Shown here piece by piece: positions 11,024-22,522 of a stretch of DNA of 64,000 nt. Every line of letters starts with the position of its first letter. Within the stretch, counting starts at the first letter, position 1. The notes beneath the pieces are model-generated. The model was not told the DNA's origin. It searched no databases and saw only the letters and a program-made list of their open reading frames with translations. The stretch covers positions 243,017,095 through 243,081,094 of the forward strand of contig CM077671.1 in assembly GCA_039707655.1 (NCBI GenBank), read 5' to 3'. Both the position numbers and the translations under genes were made by a program. The DNA comes from Elymus sibiricus. Its lineage: Eukaryota > Streptophyta > Magnoliopsida > Poales > Poaceae.

Positions 11024-14000
11024 TCAGAATAAATTATGAAATGCATGAAAAATAGCAAATGAAGTCAGAAAAGGTTGAAAAGTGATGATGTGGCTTTGAA
11101 TGGTGCATCTTGAATACAGAAATAGTCTTGAGCTAAAATATGTTTAAAAAAAATGAAATCCCTTTGTAATAGACGAGTTTTCGTCCAAAACCCTCATACT
11201 TCGAAAGAGATTGTCCAGTTTGTACACGAAGTGCATCCAGTTTTTCCCGTAACCCTCTCAAATTTTTAGAACATGCTATGTGAGTGAAATTATGATACCA
11301 TGCCAGCTTTCAACCATTTCAGAGTTCATTTGCAGTGCTTTTCAATTTCAGGGTCATTTTAGCTCAGAATAAATCATGAAATGCATGAAAAATAGCAAAT
11401 GAAGTCAGAAAAGGGTTGAAAAGTGATGATGTGGCTTTGAATGGTGCATATTGAATGTAGAAAAAGTCTTGAGTTAAAATATGTTTAAAAAAATTAAATC
11501 CCTTTGTAATAGACGGGTTTTCGTTCGAAACCCTGATACTTTGAAGGAGATTGTCCAGTTTGTACACGAAGTGCATCCAGTTTTTCCCGTAACCCTCTCA
11601 ACTTTTTAGCACATGCTATGTGGGTGAAATTATGATACCATGCCAACTTTCAACTATTTCAGAGTTCATTTGCAGTGCTTTTCAATTTTAGGGTCATTTT
11701 AGCTCAGAATAAATCATGAAATGCATGAAAATAGCAAATGAAGTGAGAAAAGGGTTGAAATGTGATGATGTGGCTTTGAATGGTGCATATTGAATGCAGA
11801 AAAAGTCTTGAGTTAAAATATGTTTAAAAATATGAAATCCCTTTGTAATAGACGAGTTTTCGTCCGAAACCCTGATACTTCGAAGGAGATTGTCCAGTTT
11901 GTACACGAAGTGCATCCAGTTTTTCCCGTAACCCTCTCAACTTTTTAGCACATGCTATGTGGTTGAAATTATGATACCATGCCAACTTTCAACCATTTCA
12001 TAGTTCATTTGCAGTGCTTTTCAATTTCAGGGTCATTTTAGTTCAGAATAAATCATGAAATGCATGAAAAATAGCAAATGAAGTCAGAAAAGGTTGAAAA
12101 GTGATGATGTGGCTTTGAATGGTGCATATTGAATGCGGAAAAGTCTTGAGTTAAAATATGTGTAAAAATCTGAAATCCCTTTGTAATAGACGAGTTTTCG
12201 TCCGAAACCCTGATACTTCGAAGGAGATTGTCCAGTTTGTACACGAAGTGCATCCAGTTTTTCCCGTAACCCTCTCAACTTTTTAGCACATGCTATGTGG
12301 TTGAAAGTATGATACCATGCCAACTTTAAACCATTTCAGAGTTCATTTGCAGTGCTTTTTAATTTCAGGGTCATTTTAGCTCAGAATAAATTATGAAATG
12401 CATGAAAAATAGCAAATGAAGTCAGAAAAGGTTGAAAAGTGATGATGTGGCTTTGAATGGTGCATCTTGAATACAGAAATAGTCTTGAGCTAAAATATGT
12501 TTAAAAAAAATGAAATCCCTTTGTAATAGACGAGTTTTCGTCCAAAACCCTCATACTTCGAAAGAGATTGTCCAGTTTGTACACGAAGTGCATCCAGTTT
12601 TTCCCGTAACCCTCTCAAATTTTTAGAACATGCTATGTGAGTGAAATTATGATACCATGCCAGCTTTCAACCATTTCAGAGTTCATTTGCAGTGCTTTTC
12701 AATTTCAGGGTCATTTTAGCTCAGAATAAATCATGAAATGCATGAAAAATAGCAAATGAAGTCAGAAAAGGGTTGAAAAGTGATGATGTGGCTTTGAATG
12801 GTGCATATTGAATGTAGAAAAAGTCTTGAGTTAAAATATGTTTAAAAAAATTAAATCCCTTTGTAATAGACGGGTTTTCGTTCGAAACCCTGATACTTTG
12901 AAGGAGATTGTCCAGTTTGTACACGAAGTGCATCCAGTTTTTCCCGTAACCCTCTCAACTTTTTAGCACATGCTATGTGGGTGAAATTATGATACCATGC
13001 CAACTTTCAACTATTTCAGAGTTCATTTGCAGTGCTTTTCAATTTTAGGGTCATTTTAGCTCAGAATAAATCATGAAATGCATGAAAATAGCAAATGAAG
13101 TGAGAAAAGGGTTGAAATGTGATGATGTGGCTTTGAATGGTGCATATTGAATGCAGAAAAAGTCTTGAGTTAAAATATGTTTAAAAATATGAAATCCCTT
13201 TGTAATAGACGAGTTTTCGTCCGAAACCCTGATACTTCGAAGGAGATTGTCCAGTTTGTACACGAAGTGCATCCAGTTTTTCCCGTAACCCTCTCAACTT
13301 TTTAGCACATGCTATGTGGTTGAAATTATGATACCATGCCAACTTTCAACCATTTCATAGTTCATTTGCAGTGCTTTTCAATTTCAGGGTCATTTTAGTT
13401 CAGAATAAATCATGAAATGCATGAAAAATAGCAAATGAAGTCAGAAAAGGTTGAAAAGTGATGATGTGGCTTTGAATGGTGCATATTGAATGCGGAAAAG
13501 TCTTGAGTTAAAATATGTGTAAAAATCTGAAATCCCTTTGTAATAGACGAGTTTTCGTCCGAAACCCTGATACTTGGAAGGAGATTGTCCAGTTTGTACA
13601 CGAAGTGCATCCAGTTTTTCCCGTAACCCTCTCAACTTTTTAGCACATGCTATGTGGTTGAAAGTATGATACCATGCCAACTTTAAACCATTTCAGAGTT
13701 CATTTGCAGTGCTTTTTAATTTCAGGGTCATTTTAGCTCAGAATAAATTATGAAATGCATGAAAAATAGCAAATGAAGTCAGAAAAGGTTGAAAAGTGAT
13801 GATGTGGCTTTGAATGGTGCATCTTGAATACAGAAATAGTCTTGAGCTAAAATATGTTTTAAAAAAATGAAATCCCTTTGTAATAGACGAGTTTTCGTCC
13901 AAAACCCTCATACTTCGAAAGAGATTGTCCAGTTTGTACACGAAGTGCATCCAGTTTTTCCCGTAACCCTCTCAAATTTTTAGAACATGCTATGTGAGTG

Positions 14001-15095
14001 AAATTATGATACCATGCCAGCTTTCAACCAATTCAGAGTTCATTTGCAGTGCTTTTCAATTTCAGGGTCATTTTAGCTCAGAATAAATCATGAAATGCAT
14101 GAAAAATAGCAAATGAAGTCAGAAAAGGGTTGAAAAGTGATGATGTGGCTTTGAATGGTGCATATTGAATGTAGAAAAAGTCTTGAGTTAAAATATGTTT
14201 AAAAAAATGAAATCCCTTTGTAATAGACGGGTTTTCGTTCGAAACCCTGATACTTTGAAGGAGATTGTCCAGTTTGTACACGAAGTGCATCCAGTTTTTC
14301 CCGTAACCCTCTCAACTTTTTAGCACATGCTATGTGGGTGAAATTATGATACCATGCCAACTTTCAACTATTTCAGAGTTCATTTGCAGTGCTTTTCAAT
14401 TTTAGGGTCATTTTAGCTCAGAATAAATCATGAAATGCATGAAAATAGCAAATGAAGTGAGAAAAGGGTTGAAATGTGATGATGTGGCTTTGAATGGTGC
14501 ATATTGAATGCAGAAAAAGTCTTGAGTTAAAATATGTTTAAAAATATGAAATCCCTTTGTAATAGACGAGTTTTCGTCCGAAACCCTGATACTTCGAAGG
14601 AGATTGTCTAGTTTGTACACGAAGTGCATCCAGTTTTTCCCGTAACCCTCTCAACTTTTTAGCACATGCTATGTGGTTGAAATTATGATACCATGCCAAC
14701 TTTCAACAATTTCAGAGTTCATTTGCAGTGCTTTTCAATTTCAGGGTCATTTTAGTTCAGAATAAATCATGAAATGCATGAAAAATAGCAAATGAAGTCA
14801 GAAAAGGTTGAAAAGTGATGATGTGGCTTTGAATGGTGCATATTGAATGCAGAAATAGTCTTGAGCTAAAATATGTTTTAAAAAAATGAAATCCCTTTGT
14901 AATAGACGAGTTTCGTCCAAAACCCTCATACTTCGAAGGAGATTGTCCAGTTTGTACACGAAGTGCATCCAGTTTTTCCCGTAACCCTCTCAAATTTTTA
15001 GAACATGCTATGTGAGTGAAATTATGATACCATGCCAACTTTCAACCATTTCAGAGTTCATTTGCAGTGCTTTTCAATTTCAGGGTCATTTTAGC
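11024..15095. repeat. Tetramer HOR (1357 bp), three copies
   Basis: Anchors 11024, 11364, 11704, 12043 are repeated at 12381, 12721, 13061, 13400 and at 13738, 14078, 14418, 14757, every step being 1357 bp. Copies one and two share very many private variants: aaattatgaaatg, gcatcttgaatacag, ttgaatgtag, aattttaggg, a one-base-short cggaaaagtc with atgtgtaaaaatctg. The fourth unit of the third copy (14757) is different and instead matches the monomer at 3243, including the one-t-short gagtttcgtcc. The tetramer was therefore amplified inside, and ends at, an older duplicated segment. Confidence 0.82.
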
Positions 15096-18000
15096 TCAGA
15101 ATAAATCATGAAATGCATGAAAAATAGCAAATGAAGTCAGAAAAGGGTTGAAAAGTTATGATGTGGCTTTGAATGGTGCATATTGAATGCAGAAAAAGTC
15201 TTGAGTTAAAATATGTTTAAAAAAATGAAATCCCTTTGCAATAGACGGGTTTTTGTTCGAAACCCTGATACTTCGAAGGAGATTGTCCAGTTTGTACACG
15301 AAGTGCATCCAGTTTTTCCCGTAACCCTCTCAACTTTTTAGCACATGCTATGTGGGTGAAATTATGATACCATGCCAACTTTCAACCATTTCAGAGTTCA
15401 TTTGCAGTGCTTTTCAATTTCAGGGTCATTTTAGCTCAAAACAAATCATGAAATGCATGAGAAATAGCAAATGAAGTCAGGAAAGGGTTCAAAAGTGATG
15501 ACATGGCTTTGAATGGTGCATATTGAATGCAGAAAAAGTCTTGAGTTAAAATATGTTTAAAAAAATGAAATCCCTTTGTAATAGACGAGTTTTTGACCGA
15601 AACCGTGAAACTTCGAAGGAGATTGTCCAGTTTGTACACGGAGTGCATCCAATTTTTCCCGTAACCCTCTCAACTTTTTAGCACATGCTATGTGGGTGAA
15701 ATTATGATACCATGCCAACTTTCAACCATTTCAGAGTTCATTTGCAGTGCTTTTCAATTTCAGGGTCATTTTAGCTCAGAATAAATCATGAAATGCATGA
15801 AAAATAGCAAATGAAGTCAGAAAAGGGTTGAAAAGTGATGATGTGGCTTTGAATGGTGCATATTGAATGCAGAAAAAGTCTTGAGTTAAAATATGTTTAA
15901 AAAAATGAAATCCCTTTGTAATAGACGGGTTTTCGTTCGAAACCCTCATACTTCGAAGGAGATTGTCCAGTTTGTACACGAAGTGCATCCAGTTTTTCCC
16001 GTAACCCTCTCAACTTTTTAGCACATGCTATGTGGGTGAAATTATGATACCATGCCAACTTTCAACCATTTCAGAGTTCATTTGCAGTGCTTTTCAATTT
16101 CAGGGTCATATGCATGAAAATAGCAAATGAAGTGAGAAAAGGGTTGAAATGTGATGATGTGGCTTTGAATGGTGCATATTGAATGCAGAAAAAGTCTTGA
16201 GTTAAAATATGTTTAAAATATGAAATCCCTTTGTAATAGACGAGTTTTCGTCCGAAACCCTGATACTTCGAAGGAGATTGTCCAGTTTGTACACGAAGTG
16301 CATCCAGTTTTTCCCGTAACCCTCTGAACTTTTTAGCACATGCTATGTGGTTGAAATTATGATACCATGCCAACTTTCAACCATTTCAGAGTTCATTTGC
16401 AGTGCGTTTCAATTTCAGGGTCATTTTAGCTCAGAATAAATCATGAAATGCATGAAACATAGCAAATGAAGTCAGAAAAGGTTGAAAAGTGATGATGTGG
16501 CTTTGAATGGTGCATATTGAATGCAGAAATAGTCTTGAGCTAAAATATGTTTAAAAAAATGAAATCCCTATGTAATAGACGAGTTTTCGTCCAAAACCCT
16601 CATACTTCGAAGGAGATTGTCCAGTTTGTACACGAAGTGCATCCAGTTTTTCCCGTAACCCTCTCAAATTTTTAGAACATGCTATGTGAGTGAAATTATG
16701 ATACCATGCCAACTTTCAACCATTTCAGAGTTCATTTGCAGTGCTTTTCAATTTCAGGGTCATTTTAGCTCAGAATAAATCAAGAAATGCATGAAAAATA
16801 GCAAATGAAGTCTGAAAAGGGTTGAAAAGTGATGATGTGGCTTTGAATGGTGCATATTGAATGCAGAAAAAGTCTTGAGTTAAAATATGTTTAAAAAAAT
16901 GAAATCCCTTTGAAATAGACGGGTTTTCATTCGAAACCCTGATACATCGAAGGAGATTGTCCAGTTTGTACACGAAGTGCATCCAATTTTTCCCGTAACC
17001 CTCTCAACTTTTTAGCACATGCTATGTGGGTGAAATTATGATACCATGCCAACTTTCAACCATTTTAGAGTTCATTTGCAGTGCTTTTCAATTTCAGGGT
17101 CATTTTAGCTCAAAACAAATCATGAAATGCATGAAAAATAGCAAATGAAGTCAGGAAAGGGTTCAAAAGTGATGACGTGGCTTTGAATGGTGCATATTGA
17201 ATGCAGAAAAAGTCTTGAGTTAAAATATGTTTAAAAAAATGAATTCCCTTTGTAATAGACGAGTTTTTGTCCGAAAGCGTGATACTTCGAAGGAGATTGT
17301 CCAGTTTGTACACGAAGTGCATCCAGTTTTTCCCGTAACCCTCTCAACGTTTTAGCACATGCTATGTGGGTGAAATTATGATACCGTGCCAACTTTCAAC
17401 CATTTCAGAGTTCATTTGCAGTGCTTTTCAATTTCAGGGTCATTTTAGCTCAGAACAAATCATGAAATGCATGAAAAATAGCAAATGAAGTCAGAAATGG
17501 GTTCAAAAGTGATGACGTGGCTTTGAATGGTGCATATTGAATGCAGAAAAAGTCTTGAGTTAAAATATGTTTAAAAAAATGAAATCCCTTTGTAATAGAC
17601 GAGTTTTCGTCCGAAACCCTGATACTACGAAGGAGATTGTCCAGTTTCTACACGAAGTGCAACCAGTTTTTCCCGTAACCCTCTCAACTTTTTAGCACAT
17701 GCTATGTAGGTGAAATTATGATACCATGCCAAGTTTCAACCATTTCAGAGTGCATTTGCAGTGCTTTTCAATTTCAGGGTCATTTTAGCTGAGAATAAAT
17801 CATGAAATGCAAGAAAAATAGCAAATGAAGTCAGAAAAGGTTGAAAAGTGATGATGTGGCTTTGAATGGTGCATATTGAATGCAGAAATAGTCTTGAACT
17901 AAAATATGTTTTAAAAAATGAGTAATAGATGAGTTTTCGTCCAAAACCCTCATACTTCGAAGGAGATTGTCCAGTTTGTACACGAAGTGCATCCAGTTTT

Positions 18001-18119
18001 TCCCGTAACCCTCTCAAATTTTTAGAACATGCTATGTGAGTGAAATTATGATACCATGCCAACTTTCAACCATTTCAGAGTTCATTTGCAGTGCTTTTCA
18101 ATTTCAGGGTCATTTTAGC
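13738..18119. repeat. Diverged copy of the 2224-6970 segment
   Basis: Anchors 13738, 14078, 14418, 14757, 15096, 15436, 15776 match 2224, 2564, 2904, 3243, 3582, 3921, 4261 at an offset of 11514-11515. Shared rare variants include gttatgatgtgg (near 3641 and 15155), tttgcaatagacggg (near 3721 and 15236) and gatgacatgg. After the 23-bp deletion at about 16110 the offset becomes 11490 (16770 with 5280, 17110 with 5620). It becomes 11149 at 17790 with 6641, meaning one monomer of the type 1 run is missing on the right. Point differences are common, so this is an old duplication. Confidence 0.72.
16071..16430. repeat. Truncated monomer with 23-bp deletion
   Basis: Near 16110 the usual passage from gggtcat to atgcatgaaaa is direct: gggtcatatgcatg. 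The 23 bases normally between them, including the anchor and tcatgaaatg start, are missing. The interval from anchor 15776 to 16431 is 655 bp instead of about 680. The deletion is not shared with the homologous monomer at 4601, so it arose after that duplication. It is the largest indel I saw in any monomer. Confidence 0.85.
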
Positions 18120-18530
18120 TCAGAATAAATCATGAAATGCATGAAAAATAGCAAATGAAGTCAGAAAAGGGTTGAAAAGTGATGATGTGGCTTTGAATGG
18201 TGCATATTGAATGCAGAAAAAGTCATGAGTTAAAATATGTTTTAAAAAATGAAATCCCTTTGTAATAGACGGGTTTTCGTTCGAAACCCTGATACTTCGA
18301 AGGAGATTGTCCGTATTGTACACGAAGTGCATCCAGTTTTTCCCGTAACCCTGTCAACTTTTTAGCACATGCTATGTGGGTGAAATTATGATACCATGCC
18401 AACTTTCAACATTTTAAAGTTCATTTGCAGTGCTTTTCAATTTCAGGGTCATTTTAGCTCATAATAAATCATGAAATGCATGAAAATAGCAAATGAAGTG
18501 AGAAAAGGGTTGAAAAGTGATGATGTGGCT
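18120..18530. repeat. Link monomers like pentamer units 3 and 4
   Basis: The unit at 18120 has gtccgtattgtacac and that at 18459 has taataatatg with gacttg, the markers of pentamer units three and four (8998 and 9337). The preceding unit at 17790 has the 9-nt deletion of pentamer unit one. The same pair recurs at 35744 and 36083, offset 17624, where it again leads into the 11-mer segment. Confidence 0.7.
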
Positions 18531-21500
18531 TTGAATGGTGCATATTGAATGCAGAAAAAGTCTTGAGTTAAAATATGTTTAATAATATGAAATCCCATTG
18601 TAATAGACTTGTTTTCGTCCGAAACCCTGATACTTCGAAGGAGATTGTCCAGTTTGTACACGAAGTGCATCCAGTTTTTCCCGTAACCCTCTCAACTTTT
18701 TAGCACATGCTATGTGGGAGAAATTATGATACCATGCCAACTTTCAACCATTTCAGAGTTCATTTGCGGTGCTTTTCAATTTCAGGGTCATTTTAGCTCA
18801 GAATAAATCATGAAATGCATGAAAAATAGCAAATGAACTCAGAAAAAGGTTGAAAAGTGATGATGTGGCTTTGAATGGTGCATATTGAATGCAGAAAAAG
18901 TCTTGAGTTAAAATATGTTTAAAAAAAATGAAATCCCTTTGTAATAGACGGGTTTTCGTTCGAAACCCTCATAGTTCGAAGGAGATTGTCCAGTTTGTAC
19001 ACGAAGTGCATCCAGTTTTTCCCGTAACCCTCTCAACTTTTTAGCACATGCTATGTGGGAGAAATTATGATACCATGCCAACTTTCAACCATTTCAGAGT
19101 TCATTTGCGGTGCTTTTCAATTTCAGGGTCATTTTAGCTCAGAATAAATCATGAAATGCATGAAAAATAGCAAATGAACTCAGAAAAGGGTTGAAAAGTG
19201 ATGATGTGGCTTTGAATGGTGCATATTGAATGCAGAAAAAGTCTTGAGTTAAAATATGTTTAAAAAAATGAAATCCCTTTGTAATAGACGGGTTTTCGTT
19301 CGAAACCCTGATACTTCGAAGGAGATTGTCCAGTTTGTACACGAAGTGCATCCAGTTTTTCCCGTAACCCTCTCAACTTTTTAGCACATGCTATGTGGGT
19401 GAAATTATGATACCATGCCAACTTTCAACCATTTCAGAGTTCATTTGCAGTGCTTTTCAATTTCAGGGTCATTTTAGCTCAAAACAAATCATGAAATGCA
19501 TGAAAAATAGCAAATGAAGTCAGGAAAGGGTTCAAAAGTGATGACGTGGCTTTGAATGGTGCATATTGAATGCAGAAAAGTCTTGAGTTAAAATATGTTT
19601 AAAAAAATCAAATCCCTTTGTAATAGACGAGTTTTCGTCCGAAACCCTCATACTTCGAAGGAGATTGTCCAGTTTGTACACGAAGTGCATCCAGTTTTTC
19701 CCGTAACCCTCTCAACTTTTTAGCACATGCTATGTGGGTATAATTATGATACCATGCCAACTTTCAACCATTTCAGAGTTCATTTGCAGTGCTTTTCAAT
19801 TTCAGGGTCATTTTAGCTCAGAACAAATCATGAAATGCATGAAAAATAGCAAATGAAGTCAGAAAAGGGTTCAAAAGTGATGACGTGGCTTTGAATGGTG
19901 CATATTGAATGCAGAAAAAGTCTTGAGTATGTTTAAAAAATTGAAATACCTTTGTAATAGACGAGTTTTCGTGCGAAACCCTGATACTACGAAGGAGATT
20001 GTCCAGTTTGTACACGAAGTGCAACCAGTTTTTCCCGTAATCCTCTCAACTTTTTAGCACATGCTATGTGGGTGAAATTATGATACCATGCCATCTTTCA
20101 ACCATTTCAGAGTTCATTTGCAGTGCTTTTCAATTTCAGGGTCATTTTAGCTCAGAATAAATCATGAAATGCATGAAAAATAGCAAATGAAGTCAGAAAA
20201 GGTTGAAAAGTGATGATGTGGCTTTGAATGGTGCATATTGAATGCAGAAATAGTCTTGAACTAAAGTATGTTTAAAAAAAATGAAATCCCTTTGTAATAG
20301 AGGAGTTTTCGTCCAAAACCCTCATACTTCGAAGGAGATTGTCCAGTTTGTACACGAAGTGCATCCAGTTTTTCCCGTAACCCTCTAAAATTTCTAGAAC
20401 ATTCTATGTGAGTGAAATTATGATACCATGCCAACTTTCAACCATTTCAGAGTTCATTTGCAGTGCTTTCAATATCAGGGTCATTTTAGCTCATAATAAA
20501 TCATGAAATGCATGAAAAATAGCAAATGAAGTCAGAAAAGGGTTGAAAAGTGATGATGTGGCTTTGAATGGTGCATATTGAATGCAGAAAAAGTCTTGAG
20601 TTAAAATATGTTTAAAAAAAATGAAATCCCTTTGTAATAGACGGGTTTTCGTTCGAAACCCTCATAGTTCGAAGGAGATTGTCCAGTTTGTACACGAAGT
20701 GCATCCAGTTTTTCCCGTAACCCTCTCAACTTTTTAGAACATGCTATGTGGGTGAAATTATGATACCATGCCAACTTTCAACCATTTCAGAGTTCATTTG
20801 CAGTGCTTTTCAATTTCAGGGTCATTTTATCTCAAAACAAATCATGAAATGCATGAAAAATAGCAAATGAAGTCAGGAAAGGGTTCAAAAGTGATGACGT
20901 GGCTTTGAATGGTGCATATTGAATGCAGAAAATTCTTGAGTTAAAATATGTTTAAAAAAATGAAATCCCTTTGTAATAGACGAGTTTTCGTCCGAAACCC
21001 TCATACTTCGAAGGAGATTGTCCAGTTTGTACAGGAAGTGCATCCAGTTTTTCCCGTAACCCTCTCAACTTTTTAGCACATGCTATGTGGGTATAAGTAT
21101 GATACCATGCCAACTTTCAACCATTTCAGAGTTCATTTGCAGTGCTTTTCAATTTCAGGGTCATTTTAGCTCTGAAAAAATCATGAAATGCATGAAAAAT
21201 AGCAAATGAAGTCAGAAAAGGGTTCAAAAGTGATGACGTGGCTTTGAATGGTGCATATTGAATGCAGAAAAAGTCTTGAGTATGTTTAAAAAATTGAAAT
21301 CCCTTTGTAATAGACGAGTTTTCGTGCGAAACCCTGATACTACGAAGGAGATTGTCCAGTTTGTACACGAAGTGCAACCAGTTTTTCCCGTAATCCTCTC
21401 AACTTTTTAGCACATGCTATGTGGGTGAAATTATGATACCATGCCATCTTTCAACCATTTCAGAGTTCATTTGCAGTGCTTTTCAATTTCAGGGTCATTT

Positions 21501-22254
21501 TAGCTCAGAATAAATCATGAAATGCATGAAAAATAGCAAATGAAGTCAGAAAAGGTTGAAAAGTGATGATGTGGCTTTGAATGGTGCATATTGAATGCAG
21601 AAATAGTCTTGAACTAAAGTATGTTTTAAAAAAATGAAATCCCTTTGTAATAGACGAGTTTTCGTCCAAAACCTTCATACTTCGAAGGAGATTGTCCAGT
21701 TTGTACACGAAGTGCATCCAGTTTTTCCCGTAACCCTCTAAAATTTCTAGAACATTCTATGTGAGTGAAATTATGATACCATGCCAACTTTCAACCATTT
21801 CAGAGTTCATTTGCAGTGCTTTCAATATCAGGGTCATTTTAGCTCATAATAAATCATGAAATGCATGAAAAATAGCAAATGAAGTCAGAAAAGGGTTGAA
21901 AAGTGATGATGTGGCTTTGAATGGTGCATATTGAATGCAGAAAAAGTCTTGAGTTAAAATATGTTTAAAAAAATGAAATCCCTTTGTAATAGATGGGTTT
22001 TCGTTCGAAACCCTGATACTTCGAAGGAGATTGTCCAGTTTGTACACGAAGTGCATCCAGTTTTTCCCGTAACCCTCTCAACTTTTTAGCACATGCTATG
22101 TGGTTGAAAGTATGATACCATGCCAACTTTAAACCATTTCAGAGTTCATTTGCAGTGCTTTTTAATTTCAGGGTCATTTTAGCTCATAATAAATTATGAA
22201 ATGCATGAAAAATAGCAAATGAAGTCAGAAAAGGTTGAAAAGTGATGATGTGGC
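18530..22254. repeat. 11-mer tandem duplication, copy 1 (3725 bp)
   Basis: Eleven monomers (anchors 18798 to 22184, plus the end of 18459) are repeated directly downstream at a constant 3725-bp offset. Marker variants include tgtgggagaaattatg, catttgcggtgc, gaactcagaaaa, gggtataattatg, agttttcgtgcg and ttctagaacattc. Two monomers (19818, 21171) carry a 6-nt deletion turning gagttaaaatatg into gagtatg. Within the unit 19818-20491 and 21171-21844 are themselves 1353 bp apart, so an older tetramer is embedded. Unit borders are placed from the hybrid monomer at 22184 and are accurate to about 20 bp. Confidence 0.83.
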
Positions 22255-22522
22255 TTTGAATGGTGCATATTGAATGCAGAAAAAGTCTTGAGTTAAAATA
22301 TGTTTAATAATATGAAATCCCATTGTAATAGACTTGTTTTCGTCCGAAACCCTGATACTTCGAAGGAGATTGTCCAGTTTGTACACGAAGTGCATCCAGT
22401 TTTTCCCGTAACCCTCTCAACTTTTTAGCACATGCTATGTGGGAGAAATTATGATACCATGCCAACTTTCAACCATTTCAGAGTTCATTTGCGGTGCTTT
22501 TCAATTTCAGGGTCATTTTAGC
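22184..22522. repeat. Hybrid monomer at an unequal-exchange junction
   Basis: The left part matches the monomer at 25909 (ctcataataaattatgaaa, gtcagaaaaggttg). The right part matches the monomer at 18459 (gcatattgaatgcag, taataatatg, cccattgtaatagacttg). The switch falls between about 22240 and 22268, within sequence common to both parents. This is the structure expected at the join of a tandem duplication made by exchange between misaligned monomers. Confidence 0.82.

Noticed and set aside
20391..20402. XbaI-containing ttctagaac as a possible site-specific recombination target
   Set aside because: It is a small variant of tttttagaac confined to one monomer lineage. Duplication joins do not fall on it.
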